From an uncultured Geobacteraceae bacterium (lineage in GTDB: Bacteria > Desulfobacterota > Desulfuromonadia > Geobacterales > Pseudopelobacteraceae), in contig CAIYDX010000083.1 of the NCBI GenBank assembly GCA_903925005.1, forward strand, positions 1 to 50,160: a DNA stretch of 50,160 bases. The letters run 5' to 3'. Numbering within the stretch: the first letter of the stretch is position 1; the number at the start of each line of letters is the position of its first letter. The notes under the pieces were generated by a model that had not been told where the DNA came from, ran no database searches, and saw only the letters and a list, made by a program, of their open reading frames with translations. Both the position numbers and the translations under genes were made by a program. Positions 17,304 through 27,433 of this stretch are shown here, piece after piece.

Positions 17304-17367
17304 GTTAATTGTCATGCCCCTATTGGTAGTATTATTCATGTGTCCTGATTTTAAGGCGTTGGTGCAA

Positions 17368-17667
17368 CTATTTCTTGAAGGTTTTCATGATATAATCGGC
17401 CAGCAGCTTGGCGTTGGCATCGGAAATAGCCTTGGTATCGAAGGCGGGCATTCCGCCGCCACCCTTACGGAGCTGAGTGATGATTTTTTTGGGATCTTTT
17501 ATACCCTTAAGGGTAGCTGTCGGTTTAATGATATTACCACCAGCCGGGTGACAGGAAGCGCATTTCGCTTTGAAGATTGCTTCTCCACCATCGCCTGCAG
17601 CAAAGCCTTCGGTTGATAACATGCCGACGCCTAACAAAACTGTTGCCATTAGAGTGCTTTTCTTCAT
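17368..17667 (-). CDS. Small periplasmic c-type cytochrome (monoheme, class I)
   Basis: 99 residues. The ATG at 17667 has AAGGAAG about 9 bases upstream. A signal peptide spans about 1-23 (MSTEGFAA). One heme site, C36-A-S-C39-H40, is near the N-terminus, and M73 in GGGGMPAFD is the likely second iron ligand, as in cytochromes c6/c553. It is a soluble periplasmic electron carrier. The gene is 64 bases upstream of cbiX on the same strand, so the cobalamin genes could share its transcript. Its leader holds a small hairpin (CTCCTC/GAGGAG, 17696-17714). Partners are not visible in the window. Confidence 0.92.
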   Translation of the reverse strand: MKKSTLMATVLLGVGMLSTEGFAAGDGGEAIFKAKCASCHPAGGNIIKPTATLKGIKDPKKIITQLRKGGGGMPAFDTKAISDANAKLLADYIMKTFKK

Positions 17668-17835
17668 AGATTTCTTCCTTTCAATACGTGTAATTCTCCT
17701 CTTTAGTTGAGGAGTTTTTAGTCTCTGCACAATACCACTCCGGAAGTATACCGGCAAGAAGTCGTTTTGTCTAATAAGTGGTCAGGAGAGCCTTTCGTAG
17801 TAATGCCGCTAATATATACCAATATTTTGTCTGAC

Positions 17836-18981
17836 CTATAGAAATGCGGCAAACACCCGGTTTGAAAGCAGCATCCCGCGTCTTGTCAGGGTAAGCATAT
17901 CCCCGGTTTGTATTAAAAGCCCGATGCCGACCAGATCTGCCACAACGGCACCGTAAAAGGATGCCAACGGCTGACCGAATTCCTGTTCAAAGTCGTGCCG
18001 GCTCACCCCCTCTGACAGGCGCAGCCCCAAAAACATATATTCAGCCATGGCTTCGCGCTCTGTCAGCCGATATTCTCCGCTTCGAACCAGCTCTCCGGAG
18101 GTCACTCCACGGCGATATTCATCAAGGGTGTCTGGATTACTGAAACGTACCCCATACCCATCACGCAAAAATGAATGCGCCGCTACACCCAGTCCCAGAT
18201 AACCATCGCGTCGCCAATAGCCGCTGTTATGCTCCGATCGAAAACCGGGACGGGCGTAATTGGCAATTTCGTAATGGTCAAAACCGGATGATGTCAGAAG
18301 TTCGTCCGCAAGTTCAAACATATCAGCCGAAAGGTCCTCATCAGCTAATTCCTGGCTGTCTGCAGGATAACTGTGCGCAAAAGGCGTACCCTCTTCCACC
18401 GTCAGTCCGTAGATCGAAATATGTTCCGGGGATAGCGCTACTGTTTGCTGCAGCTCAGATCGCCACTGTTCCAGACTTTGGCCGGGAAGGGTGTGCATTA
18501 GATCCATGCTGACGTTTTTGAATCCGGCCGAGCGCGCATCTTGGTACGCTTGGTGAGACTGCTCAGCGGTATGAATGCGCCCCAGACACTGCAGAAATCT
18601 ATTGTCAAATGATTGAATTCCCAGTGAAATCCGATTGAAACCGGCGGTTCTGAACGCCTTCAGGGAAGTGAGGTCCACGGTTCCGGGGTTTGCTTCGAGG
18701 GTGATTTCCGCATCAGGCTGGATGCCGATCAGTTCGGAGATTCCCTCAAGCAGCAGGGCCAACTGCAGCGGAACGAGCAGCGACGGGGTCCCGCCACCGA
18801 AATAGATCGAAGCGATCGGCCCAGCGGCAAGGGGATGGAGTTGCAACTCCCGCAGCAGAAGTTCAGGGTACTCCGCAAGTTCGCTTTCTCGCGGAGTGCG
18901 GGAGACAAAAGCGCAGTAGCCGCATTTATTTATGCAGAATGGCACATGAACATAGAGTCGGTTGAACGTTCGGTTGAACAT
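17836..18981 (-). CDS. hemW: Radical SAM heme chaperone HemW
   Basis: 381 residues from the ATG at 18981, with GGAG just upstream. The N-terminal radical SAM site C16-x3-C20-x2-C23 (CINKCGYC), GGGTPS, LEANPG and the C-terminal HemN-like domain (LGLGVAAHSF, EYMFLGLRLSEGV) identify the HemW/HemN-like family. HemW binds and delivers heme; it is often mis-named coproporphyrinogen III oxidase. It carries no additional N-terminal Cys of HemN, so HemW is favoured. A longer frame (to 19053) would overlap the divergent methyltransferase gene. Its position next to a cytochrome gene fits heme handling, though the two are separate transcription units by spacing (about 170 bases). Confidence 0.9.
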   Translation of the reverse strand: MFNRTFNRLYVHVPFCINKCGYCAFVSRTPRESELAEYPELLLRELQLHPLAAGPIASIYFGGGTPSLLVPLQLALLLEGISELIGIQPDAEITLEANPGTVDLTSLKAFRTAGFNRISLGIQSFDNRFLQCLGRIHTAEQSHQAYQDARSAGFKNVSMDLMHTLPGQSLEQWRSELQQTVALSPEHISIYGLTVEEGTPFAHSYPADSQELADEDLSADMFELADELLTSSGFDHYEIANYARPGFRSEHNSGYWRRDGYLGLGVAAHSFLRDGYGVRFSNPDTLDEYRRGVTSGELVRSGEYRLTEREAMAEYMFLGLRLSEGVSRHDFEQEFGQPLASFYGAVVADLVGIGLLIQTGDMLTLTRRGMLLSNRVFAAFL

Positions 18982-19045
18982 GGGGCTCCAGCAGGGCACA
19001 TTTTCTGATAGTTGAAAGCCGGGCGACATCCTGTTACAGTGCGGC

Positions 19046-20125
19046 ATGGCCAATCCGGTACAAGAACATTACCAGAAATATCCCTATCCGCACTATCCTC
19101 TTATTGCCTCGGTTCGGCGCTGCGATACCTACGCGCTCAATCTTGAAGCTCTCTGGACCCGCTTTAACCGCGCCCTGCCGCCGTCAGAAGCTAATAAAAT
19201 TCTTATTGCCGGATGTGGAACCTTTGCCCCGTACCCGTGGGCAGTTGCCAATCCGAACGTGCCGATTACCGCACTCGATCTGTCGGAGCGCAGCTTGCGA
19301 AGAGCCCGATGGCATTGTCTTCTGCATGGACGCCGCAATGTTGCTTATCGCTGCGGCGATCTTGCAGATCAGGAAACAATAGATGAAAAATTCGGGCTGA
19401 TTGATTCTTTCGGGGTGTTACATCACCTTGAGAACCCGCTTGCAGGCCTGAAGATGCTGGAAAGGCGGCTAGTATCTGGCGGCATACTGAGAGTCATGCT
19501 TTACAGCCGCTATGCCCGCCAGGAAGAGGAATCTATTCGCCGCGCTTTCAGGTTTATCGGAGTAGATTCGCCCCAAAACGCGCGGCGTCTGCTGCAGAGA
19601 GCCGCACCCGGATCACGTCTGGCGAACTACCTTGCCGCTTCCGATGAGCCTGTAACAGTTTCCGGTCTTGCCGACGCCCTGCTTCATCCGTGTGTACAGA
19701 CCTATCGTATTGATGAACTCCTTGAGATGATAGTGCAAACCGGGCTTGAACTGTTGATGTTCGCCCATCGGGGTGCTTGCGAAGACCCGATGGAGGAAAT
19801 TGAGCGTCTGAAAATTATGGAGAAAGACCATCGGTCACCCGGTAACTTCGTACTCTATCTTGGCAAAAACGTTAAACAGGCGGATAGCAGCAGTGACAGT
19901 ATGATTATGCTCAACCCATGTCTGGAGTCATCGGTCAGCAGATTTAAATTTGGAACGGTTATGATCCACCAACGGATCGGGATCGAAAATCCACAGCTCA
20001 CATACCGTGACAGGAGTTTTCTGCGGCTGTTTGCTACTCCGGTCCGACGTAGCGAACTGTCACGTGATATGGCCGCAAAGGTTGCTTTGTACAAACGTCT
20101 GTTTTTTTTGTCCGAGTACTCTTAG
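19046..20125 (+). CDS. SAM-dependent methyltransferase-like protein
   Basis: 359 residues. An N-terminal VQEHYQKYPYPHYPLI motif marks a family of class I methyltransferases. Motif I ILIAGCGTFAPYP (about 52-64), an acidic LDLSERSL and FGVLHHLENP follow in order, indicating a SAM-binding Rossmann fold to about residue 175. The C-terminal half (about 180-359) is helical and unrecognised. Substrate unknown; protein, lipid or tRNA-type targets are all possible. It runs divergently from hemW and converges on lptD, with 19 bases between the ends, so it is a single-gene transcript. Cytoplasmic. Confidence 0.78.
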   Translation: MANPVQEHYQKYPYPHYPLIASVRRCDTYALNLEALWTRFNRALPPSEANKILIAGCGTFAPYPWAVANPNVPITALDLSERSLRRARWHCLLHGRRNVAYRCGDLADQETIDEKFGLIDSFGVLHHLENPLAGLKMLERRLVSGGILRVMLYSRYARQEEESIRRAFRFIGVDSPQNARRLLQRAAPGSRLANYLAASDEPVTVSGLADALLHPCVQTYRIDELLEMIVQTGLELLMFAHRGACEDPMEEIERLKIMEKDHRSPGNFVLYLGKNVKQADSSSDSMIMLNPCLESSVSRFKFGTVMIHQRIGIENPQLTYRDRSFLRLFATPVRRSELSRDMAAKVALYKRLFFLSEYS

Positions 20126-20144
20126 TTGTTAAGCCGGATCGGAT

Positions 20145-22193
20145 TTATTTGCTCCCAAGCCCCGCCAGGTTGAAATTCACCGTATATGATTGATCCCCGG
20201 GGCGCTGATGGACCGCAAGGTTCACGCTCCAACATTTATGACGATATTCGGCGGCATACACCGTTTCAAGAAAATCATTTCGGTCGAACGAGTAGCGGGC
20301 TGTATAAGAAAGCATAAAAGGTTTAACCAGCTTGGTAGAAAATCGTCCTTCGAAATACTCCACCTGATTGCGGGCCATCTGGTAGGCGACGCCGATCGTG
20401 TTTCCTTGCCGGTCGTCAACTTCAGCTCCTGTCTCTACCGTTGACAGGCGATTCTGGTAGAGGTCGTAGCGTGCGTCCAAGGTGATCCGCAGAAATTTGG
20501 TCAGCCACGTATCCGATTCCAGTATCAGATCGCTCCATGGATGTTGAGTCTCTACCAGTGATAGAAGATCGCGTTGTTCCCCGGCAATCGAATAACGTGC
20601 TTCAAGTTTGATTCGGGAAATGTCGCGATATTCGCTCGTGTCTCCTGACACAAACTTGCCGTTGATCAAGTTGGTAGCCGACAAAGAAATCATATTCTGC
20701 TGGATCATGCGATCTGTGTAATCATAGAGCGGAAGCCGCTGCTGATTAAGTCCCGGAACCAGGCTATAACGAAATTCCGGGATGATTTCATGCCTGATTT
20801 TCTTTAACAGCTGGAAATCGGTGTCGTAGATGCGAGACAGTGATGTTGATAAACGTACGCCCGCTTCCGGCAGCAGATCTCCGTCACTTGCTTGAACTCC
20901 GCTGCCGCTGTCCCGCTTGTCGGTGGCATAGCCCCTGATATGTGTCCCCGCGAAAAATGTCGCCTGGAGGAAGCTGCTTTGGAATGGCAGCAGGGTGACT
21001 CTAGGGAAGAGATACAGGCGCTGGCCGCTGGGGGCGGATTCGCGGTAAAAATTGTTCACGGAGCTGTCAATATCAAAATAGAGTGGAAGCGATAAGATCG
21101 ATTGACGAACGCCGGTCATACCGACTGACGGCATAGTCTGCACTGTTGTCCGGTTATCGGACGCATAGAGATCTACGTTATATCTCAAAGTGGAAGTCAC
21201 GGCATAGTTCTGCCAGGTTTTCAGCGTGTTGATTATCGTATCATTCGATTGACGGTTATAATCGCCACTTTTTTCACCTAAATCACCCAAAAAAGAGCGG
21301 TCGCTGGTGGCATTGACAGACATGCGCAGATTTGCGCTACTGGAAAATATTTCTTTGTGCTCCTGGGCCATTTGCCAACGCCACCGGTTCTCTATCTGGT
21401 CGTAGATCGGATAAAGATTGATATGACCTTCACTCCCGCGCGTTCGGATGTAGCGATAGTCCAGTCCGGTGCCTACGCCGCGGCGCGACATGATGTCCAG
21501 GTCAAACAGAAGATCCTGACTGGGTGAAATAACCCAGTAGACCGGAATATCGAGCTGAGTCCCGTTGATTTTAGAATAGCCGATTCGTGGAAAAAGGAGG
21601 CCTGATCTTTTCTCCGGCACGACCGGGAAAGCGATCCAGGGAAGATAGAGTACCGGAATGCTTTTGACGTAGAAAATTACGTTACGCCCGGTGGCATACC
21701 CGAGCAAGTTGACTTTGAGCCTGTCCGCCCCTAAATTCCAACTTGGATCAGGCATATCGCAGGTCGTCAGATCCGTGGTCGTTGCCGTAAACTCGTTTTC
21801 ATTTATCCGGACAAGCTTCTCGGCGGTGAGCGTCATGCTTGATTCGGGTACCGTCATCCGCGTGGTATTCATTTCAGCCCGGCCGGTATCCATATCCAAA
21901 TCCAGCGTTTCACCCTTCAGGACAGAGGAATCTTTCGTCAAAACAACCGATCCGGTAGCGTGCAGTATATGAGTCGTTATTGCATAGCGGACCTTATCGG
22001 CAACGAGATTGAGCCCCTGCCAAGTTACGACCACATTGCCTTCGGCGGTATACACGCCATCAGATTGGCTTTGGCTCATTCGATCGGCGTTGATATGTAT
22101 GTTGTCATCGGAAAACGGCAGTGTGGCAGCGCCGGCAGATGGAGTCCAGCAGCAGAGAAGGAAGAAATATAAAAGATAGCGGATGAGCTTCAT
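20145..22193 (-). CDS. lptD: LPS-assembly outer-membrane protein LptD
   Basis: 682 residues. The signal peptide spans about 1-22. An N-terminal OstA/LptA-like domain (about 28-140; NIHINADRMSQSQSDG) is followed by a large beta-barrel. LptD forms the translocon with LptE that places LPS in the outer leaflet. Only two cysteines are in the mature part, C145 and C654; the E. coli protein needs two disulfides between these domains, so here a single interdomain disulfide is likely. I chose the ATG at 22193, as the signal peptide starts there, 8 bases after the folC stop. It ends the trpA-accD-folC-lptD chain. Confidence 0.9.
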   Translation of the reverse strand: MKLIRYLLYFFLLCCWTPSAGAATLPFSDDNIHINADRMSQSQSDGVYTAEGNVVVTWQGLNLVADKVRYAITTHILHATGSVVLTKDSSVLKGETLDLDMDTGRAEMNTTRMTVPESSMTLTAEKLVRINENEFTATTTDLTTCDMPDPSWNLGADRLKVNLLGYATGRNVIFYVKSIPVLYLPWIAFPVVPEKRSGLLFPRIGYSKINGTQLDIPVYWVISPSQDLLFDLDIMSRRGVGTGLDYRYIRTRGSEGHINLYPIYDQIENRWRWQMAQEHKEIFSSSANLRMSVNATSDRSFLGDLGEKSGDYNRQSNDTIINTLKTWQNYAVTSTLRYNVDLYASDNRTTVQTMPSVGMTGVRQSILSLPLYFDIDSSVNNFYRESAPSGQRLYLFPRVTLLPFQSSFLQATFFAGTHIRGYATDKRDSGSGVQASDGDLLPEAGVRLSTSLSRIYDTDFQLLKKIRHEIIPEFRYSLVPGLNQQRLPLYDYTDRMIQQNMISLSATNLINGKFVSGDTSEYRDISRIKLEARYSIAGEQRDLLSLVETQHPWSDLILESDTWLTKFLRITLDARYDLYQNRLSTVETGAEVDDRQGNTIGVAYQMARNQVEYFEGRFSTKLVKPFMLSYTARYSFDRNDFLETVYAAEYRHKCWSVNLAVHQRPGDQSYTVNFNLAGLGSK

Positions 22194-22201
22194 CGGAGAA
22201 A

Positions 22202-23479
22202 TCAGCCCCTGATCCCGGCGTAATCCACCTGTTCGAGCCATGCCTTAACTTCGCCCACCACAAAAAGCGAGCCGCATACCAGAATAAGATCCGCTTCGGA
22301 TGCGCGGCTGCGGGCTGCGCGGATCCCATCGGTTACGGAGCCGCATGGCTGGGATGCTATCCCAAGTTCGTGAAAAAAATGCGTGAGTTCTTTGTCTTTC
22401 ATGGCTCGTTCAACGGCTGGAGTGACCGTGTAAATATCATCAACAAGCGGTATGAGTGGTGCATATATCCGGTCTATCTCCTTGTCATCGCAGACCCCCG
22501 TCACCAGCAGCAGCCGCTTGTAGGAGTACTCTCCCAGAGCTTCGGCCAGAGCGGCCGCGCCTGCAGGGTTATGCGCCCCATCAAGCAGCAGCGGTGGAGT
22601 GCCGGGCACCAGCTCCATTCGACCTGGCCAATACGCCGAGGCAATACCCGTTTTGAATGCTGCAGGGGTTATTTTAATTCCGGCGGTCTCAAGTGCCTCG
22701 GCCGCGGCAAGCGCAACCGCCACATTTCCTGATTGATAACGACCGGAAATGCCAGGCAGGAATTGGGCAACGGTCCTATGCATACCCCGGTAATCAAGGG
22801 TGCCGTCCGGATTCCAGCCGATAGAAAAATCATTACCGAGGGTCTTTAAAGTACAATTACCGGCACGACTTAACCCTTCAAGCGCCAGATGCACCGCATC
22901 AGGCTGTTCGGCGCTGATAACGACCGTGCCCGGTTTGATGATACCCCCCTTTTCCATGGCAATATCTTCAAGGGTACCCCCCAGATATTCGGTATGGTCG
23001 AGAGAAATAGGGGTGATTATCGTCATCTCGCCGGCAAATGCGGCTGTCGCATCGGAACGGCCACCCATTCCGGCTTCCATGACAGCCAGTTCAATACGCT
23101 CCTCGCTGAAAACAAAAGCCGCCAGAGCCGTTGTTATCTCAAAAAAAGTCGCTTCTTCCGGTGCGGCTTCCAGCACGATATTCAGGCTGCTTGCCAACTT
23201 TTCAGCTGAATATTCGTTGCCGTTAATCCTGAAACGCTCGGTAAAGCGCACCAGGTGAGGAGAGCTGAACTGGGCGACAGTGAGCCCGGCTTGCAGGAGA
23301 ATTGAGGAGAGAAAGGCTGACGTTGAGCCTTTGCCGTTTGTGCCGACAACATGGATGGTGCGGAACTGTTTTTCGGGATTCCCCAGACGTCCGAGCAGTT
23401 TTTCGACCCTGTCGACGCCAGGGCGTATGCCAAAGCGCCGACGGGCGTAAAGCCTTTCCAGTACATCTGTCAGAGGCAT
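22202..23479 (-). CDS. folC: Bifunctional folylpolyglutamate/dihydrofolate synthase
   Basis: 425 residues. The P-loop VVGTNGKGSTSAF (about 44-56), SPHLVRFTERF and LLLDGAHNPAGA are FolC hallmarks, in the order of Mur-type ligases. The enzyme adds L-glutamate to dihydropteroate and polyglutamylates folates in the cytoplasm. Its ATG is one base after the accD stop and its end is 8 bases before lptD, so they form a tight operon. Whether both activities are present cannot be decided from sequence alone; the bacterial single-gene copy is usually bifunctional. Confidence 0.93.
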   Translation of the reverse strand: MPLTDVLERLYARRRFGIRPGVDRVEKLLGRLGNPEKQFRTIHVVGTNGKGSTSAFLSSILLQAGLTVAQFSSPHLVRFTERFRINGNEYSAEKLASSLNIVLEAAPEEATFFEITTALAAFVFSEERIELAVMEAGMGGRSDATAAFAGEMTIITPISLDHTEYLGGTLEDIAMEKGGIIKPGTVVISAEQPDAVHLALEGLSRAGNCTLKTLGNDFSIGWNPDGTLDYRGMHRTVAQFLPGISGRYQSGNVAVALAAAEALETAGIKITPAAFKTGIASAYWPGRMELVPGTPPLLLDGAHNPAGAAALAEALGEYSYKRLLLVTGVCDDKEIDRIYAPLIPLVDDIYTVTPAVERAMKDKELTHFFHELGIASQPCGSVTDGIRAARSRASEADLILVCGSLFVVGEVKAWLEQVDYAGIRG

Positions 23480-23480
23480 G

Positions 23481-24335
23481 TCAGGCAGCGGGACGATGCA
23501 GCATCTTCAGTATGGAAGCCAGTTTTGAGCGCATTTCGTTGCGGGGTATGATCGCATCGATCATGCCATGATCCAGCAGATATTCCGCCCGCTGAAAGCC
23601 TTCCGGCAGTTTTTGGCGGATCGTCTGTTCGATAACACGCGGGCCTGCAAAGCCGATCAGTGCTTTAGGCTCGGCAATATTGACATCTCCCAGCATGGCA
23701 AAGCTGGCGGTAACCCCTCCGGTAGTCGGATCGGTCAGCAATGAAACAAACGGAATGCCGGCACTCTTGAGTTTTGCCAGAGCAGCGGATGTTTTGGCCA
23801 TCTGCATCAGAGAGAGGATACTCTCCTGCATACGAGCACCGCCGGAAGCCGATATTATGATCACCGGCTGCCGCTTCTGCAGGCCTCGTTCAATAGAGCG
23901 GGTAATTTTTTCGCCGACTACGCTCCCCATGCTCCCCCCCATGAAGGAGAAATCAAAGCAGGAAACCTGTACCGGGAGCTCTTCGATAGCCCCTTCGACA
24001 CAGATTACCGCATCCTTTGCCCCCCCCTTGGCCAGCGCCGCATCGATACGTTCCTGATAACTTTTGGCATCTTTGAATTCAAGAAAATCGACCGATGTCA
24101 CACCGGCATCGAATTCCTGCCAGACACCGCCATCAAGCAAGGCTTCAAGGCGTTTGCGGGCAGAAATACGATAGTGATGACCGCACTTCGGGCAGACCTG
24201 CAGATTGGCTTCTACATCCTTGCTTAAAAGTGTTTCGGAACAGCCTGGACATTTGATCCACATGCCATCCGGAAACGTGACTTTTTTGCCGGCGGATTTT
24301 TCTATGCCGACTCTTTCTTTGGTAAACCAGCTCAT
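23481..24335 (-). CDS. accD: Acetyl-CoA carboxylase carboxyltransferase subunit beta
   Basis: 284 residues. A four-Cys zinc ribbon, C29-x2-C32 and C48-x2-C51, sits at the N-terminus, followed by the crotonase-like carboxyltransferase domain (GGSMGSVVGEKI, SASGGARMQE, TDPTTGGVTASFAMLGD). With AccA it transfers carboxyl from biotin to acetyl-CoA to give malonyl-CoA for fatty acids. The length fits the usual 280-305. The start ATG follows GCGAGG. The gene order trpA, accD, folC on one strand is common in proteobacteria. accA is not in the window. Confidence 0.95.
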   Translation of the reverse strand: MSWFTKERVGIEKSAGKKVTFPDGMWIKCPGCSETLLSKDVEANLQVCPKCGHHYRISARKRLEALLDGGVWQEFDAGVTSVDFLEFKDAKSYQERIDAALAKGGAKDAVICVEGAIEELPVQVSCFDFSFMGGSMGSVVGEKITRSIERGLQKRQPVIIISASGGARMQESILSLMQMAKTSAALAKLKSAGIPFVSLLTDPTTGGVTASFAMLGDVNIAEPKALIGFAGPRVIEQTIRQKLPEGFQRAEYLLDHGMIDAIIPRNEMRSKLASILKMLHRPAA

Positions 24336-24434
24336 AAACGACCTCGCATCTTTCGTAACGCTAAAATAGTTAAGTACAAGTAAAGCTGGTAGGTAGCAGA
24401 AGTGGCAAAATCTGTCAAGGGCGTCAATAAACTA

Positions 24435-25223
24435 TTATAGTGCTTGTTTCAGTTCACTGACGTAGCGTCGCAACTGCTGTTTAAGTTCTACTCCGCTGTA
24501 CTGCTCGAACAGTTTGACAATGGCACTGCCGACAACAACCCCGTCGGCAAGTCGGCTGACTTCGGCAGCCTGAGCCGGTGTCGATATCCCGAATCCTGCC
24601 ATGACCGGAAGCGCTATGGTCTTCTTCACACGAGACAGCTCCAGTGCCAGAGTATCGGAAACTGAAGCTCTGGCTCCCGTTACTCCGGTAACCGTTACAT
24701 AATAGATAAAACCGCTGCCAAGGCGGTCCACTGCAGCAATTCGAGCGGCATCGGACGTCGGTGTAAGCAGGAAAATTACGTCAAGTCCGTAGCGCCGGGC
24801 CGGTGCGGTCAGATCTTGCGATTCTTCAGGCGGCATATCCACCAGGAGGACACCGTCGACTCCCGCTTTCGCGGCATCACGGCAAAAGTTGTCGTATCCG
24901 TATGCATGAACCGGATTAAGATATCCCATCAAAATAATAGGAATCCGGGAACGGACACGAACTCTTGTTACGACCTCAAGAATGCCATGAAGCGTAGTTC
25001 CGGATGCCAGAGCCCTCTCGGAGGAGAGCTGGATCGTCGGCCCGTCAGCCATAGGGTCAGAAAAAGGTACCCCAAGTTCAATAATATCAGCCCCTGCGTC
25101 TTCAAGCAGATAGATCATCTCCTCGGTCGTGGGCAGGTCCGGGTCACCGGCGGTAATAAATGTTACCAGTGCTTTGGCTTGTTTAGCCTGAAGGGCTGTA
25201 AAGTGCGCTGCAAGTCTACTCAT
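24435..25223 (-). CDS. trpA: Tryptophan synthase alpha chain
   Basis: 262 residues from the ATG at 25223. Catalytic E49 and D60 ([16 protein letters not shown]) occupy exactly the E. coli positions, and the phosphate-binding [10 protein letters not shown] and VVGSAIVK motifs are present. The subunit cleaves indole-3-glycerol phosphate to indole and works with TrpB. An in-frame extension to 25283 overlaps the upstream chemoreceptor 3' end and has no family similarity; the chosen start lacks a clear ribosome site and lies 20 bases after the chemoreceptor stop. trpB and the rest of the pathway are not in the window, so the last genes of a trp operon may have been separated. Confidence 0.94.
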   Translation of the reverse strand: MSRLAAHFTALQAKQAKALVTFITAGDPDLPTTEEMIYLLEDAGADIIELGVPFSDPMADGPTIQLSSERALASGTTLHGILEVVTRVRVRSRIPIILMGYLNPVHAYGYDNFCRDAAKAGVDGVLLVDMPPEESQDLTAPARRYGLDVIFLLTPTSDAARIAAVDRLGSGFIYYVTVTGVTGARASVSDTLALELSRVKKTIALPVMAGFGISTPAQAAEVSRLADGVVVGSAIVKLFEQYSGVELKQQLRRYVSELKQAL

Positions 25224-25242
25224 ATATTTATCACACAGCCGG

Positions 25243-27402
25243 TCATAACTTAAATCCGGACAACTCCTTCTCAAGCAGATCAATCTGATGTGTCAAGCCG
25301 GTAACCGCCTCGTTCATAGTCTTTGAGGCGTGGCTGTTTGCAACCGTTGCACCTTCGATCTCGTTAACGGATTTCAAAATGAGGGCATTACCGTCCACTT
25401 GCGAACGGCACGCTTCGCGAATCTGGTCAACCATTGAGGTCGCATCTTCTGTTGATCTGGCGATCAAATTGCTGGCTCGGCTCTGTTCGCGAGTCGAAGT
25501 ACGCACGTGAATAGTGAGGTCCTTCATGCGCTCAACCGCCGCTGAGATCATATCGGTTCCTTTGGAATGCTCGCGTGCAGAATTGGCGATGTTTTCAACC
25601 ATATCTTCGACGCTTCCCATCGCCTCCCGAATGCTCTGACTTCCGCGCGCCTGTTCGACCGTTGCCTTGGCGATTTCGCTTACCTGTATTCCTGCCCGCT
25701 GTACACCGGCGACGATCTTCTCAAGTGCTGTGCCGGAACGTTGCGACAGTTTTTCGCCGGCGGCAATACTCTCCTCGGCTTGGCTGATTGCATCTACCGC
25801 GCGCCGCGTCTCTTCCTGAACTCCTTTTATAACCGCTGCAATCTCCCGGGTGGAGCTGCTGGTACGCTCGGCCAGTTCCCTTATTTCGTCGGCAACTACC
25901 GCAAACCCCTTGCCATGTTCACCTGCCTGGGCGGCTATGATCGCGGCATTGAGCGCCAGAAGATTGGTCTGCTCCGCAACTTCATCAATAACGGAAAGGA
26001 TTGCTCCGATGTTGTTTACGCGTAAAGAAAGGGTTTCAACAACCTCCGAGGTTATCTGGGAAGAAGCTCTGATCGCCTGCATGCCGGTGATTGCTTCAAG
26101 AACGGCGTTTTTGCCGATCTCCGCGTCGCTTCGAACGGTTTCGGATATAGAGGCCGAGACCATGGCATTTTTTTCCACCTGTTTGATTGTTGCGTCCATT
26201 TCGGCAATTGATGAGGCCGTAGTAGTCGATGCATCTAATAAATTGATGATGCTTGTGCCGATTTCTTTGATCGAAACGGCCATTTCAGTTATTGAAGAGC
26301 TGACCTCTTCAACCGCTTCCTCAAGCTTTTCAGCGTTCATTGCAATCTCTTCGATGGTTGCGGCCATCTCAAGTGAAGAGGCGGATGTCTCGGTGGCGGA
26401 CCCGGAGAGTTTGTCAATCCCTTCAAATACATCCTGAACGGAATCGTTGATTTGCACAACAGCCCGCGACGTTTCCAGGACAGATCTTTCCTGCATCTGC
26501 GCGAAACTTACAGCCTGCCTGGCAGCGCTTTCAAGATTGTTGTCGATGGTAGTGAGTACGTCGGAAGTAGAGGCGATCCGCGAAACCATATTATGAAGGT
26601 TTTCGGCCATGATGTTCAATGCATGAGCCAGATCGGCGGCCTCTCCTCTGCCGCGTACTTTCAGGCGGGCATCCAGTTTGCCGTTGGACATCGCCTTGGC
26701 AAAATCGACACAGCTTCCGAGCGTACCGGTAATGGAAGTTGTGATGAAATATGAAAACAGGGCGATCAAACCGATAACGATGATTGTAACCATCACGGAA
26801 ATGGTGGTTTTTATTCTGATGCTTGTGGCAGCCTGTTGCTCTGTGGCGCTGACATCTTGTCGTATTCGATCAACCAACAGTACAACAGTTTCGGTGAATG
26901 TGCTGAATCTCTGTGCCTGAACTCCGGTCATAAGGTAGCTCGCTTTAAGAACATCACCTCTGGTCGCGGCCGGCAAGACTTCATTCAGTAACGTGTTCCG
27001 ATATTCTTTCCAGATGGCGTTTGCCTTGGTTATGGCGGCATGCTTGCCCTGTGACTCAGCAGATTTAAGAACAATCCCGAAATTGAGCTCAATGTCATTT
27101 GCAAGTTTTTTAATAGTTGTAAGGTTTTTTTCGGCAGCGGCGGGGTCCGCTTCAAGCATGAAATTTTGCATTTCACTGTTGATCTGGAAAAGGTCCGATT
27201 TAAGCAGGGCGATGCTTTCAAGGGCATCCCTGTCCCTTTGAATATACCTGTAAGCGGTGCTTCCGATTCTGACTTCATTCATCATAAACAGGCTGATCGC
27301 ACCGACCAACAGAATACCGACAAATGCGGACGCAAAAAGAAGTACCATTTTGGTGCGAAGGGTAAGACCGGTCAAGCCATCGGAATACGTTCCTCTCTCC
27401 AC
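25243..27402 (-). CDS. Methyl-accepting chemotaxis protein, large membrane receptor with atypical tip
   Basis: 719 residues from a GTG at 27402, chosen because GAGGAG stands 6 bases upstream; frames to 27438 (TTG) or 27432 (ATG) lie in or next to a terminator. TM1 is at about 19-41, followed by a four-helix-bundle-like periplasmic domain (about 42-185) and TM2 (about 203-225). HAMP (about 226-280) leads to a long coiled-coil signalling domain. The hairpin tip reads [16 protein letters not shown], whereas the other two receptors here have [11 protein letters not shown], so the conserved Glu and Arg are Ile and Gln. It signals to a CheA/CheW array in the inner membrane; the ligand is unknown. 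trpA follows 20 bases later, so it may share the transcript. Confidence 0.9.
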   Translation of the reverse strand: MERGTYSDGLTGLTLRTKMVLLFASAFVGILLVGAISLFMMNEVRIGSTAYRYIQRDRDALESIALLKSDLFQINSEMQNFMLEADPAAAEKNLTTIKKLANDIELNFGIVLKSAESQGKHAAITKANAIWKEYRNTLLNEVLPAATRGDVLKASYLMTGVQAQRFSTFTETVVLLVDRIRQDVSATEQQAATSIRIKTTISVMVTIIVIGLIALFSYFITTSITGTLGSCVDFAKAMSNGKLDARLKVRGRGEAADLAHALNIMAENLHNMVSRIASTSDVLTTIDNNLESAARQAVSFAQMQERSVLETSRAVVQINDSVQDVFEGIDKLSGSATETSASSLEMAATIEEIAMNAEKLEEAVEEVSSSITEMAVSIKEIGTSIINLLDASTTTASSIAEMDATIKQVEKNAMVSASISETVRSDAEIGKNAVLEAITGMQAIRASSQITSEVVETLSLRVNNIGAILSVIDEVAEQTNLLALNAAIIAAQAGEHGKGFAVVADEIRELAERTSSSTREIAAVIKGVQEETRRAVDAISQAEESIAAGEKLSQRSGTALEKIVAGVQRAGIQVSEIAKATVEQARGSQSIREAMGSVEDMVENIANSAREHSKGTDMISAAVERMKDLTIHVRTSTREQSRASNLIARSTEDATSMVDQIREACRSQVDGNALILKSVNEIEGATVANSHASKTMNEAVTGLTHQIDLLEKELSGFKL

Positions 27403-27433
27403 AAATAACTCCTCTTCGGGTATGGATACCATG

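Noticed and set aside
17696-17714. CTCCTC/GAGGAG hairpin with T-tract as a rightward terminator
   Set aside because: No rightward gene ends here; on the leftward strand it is only a small leader hairpin of the cytochrome gene.
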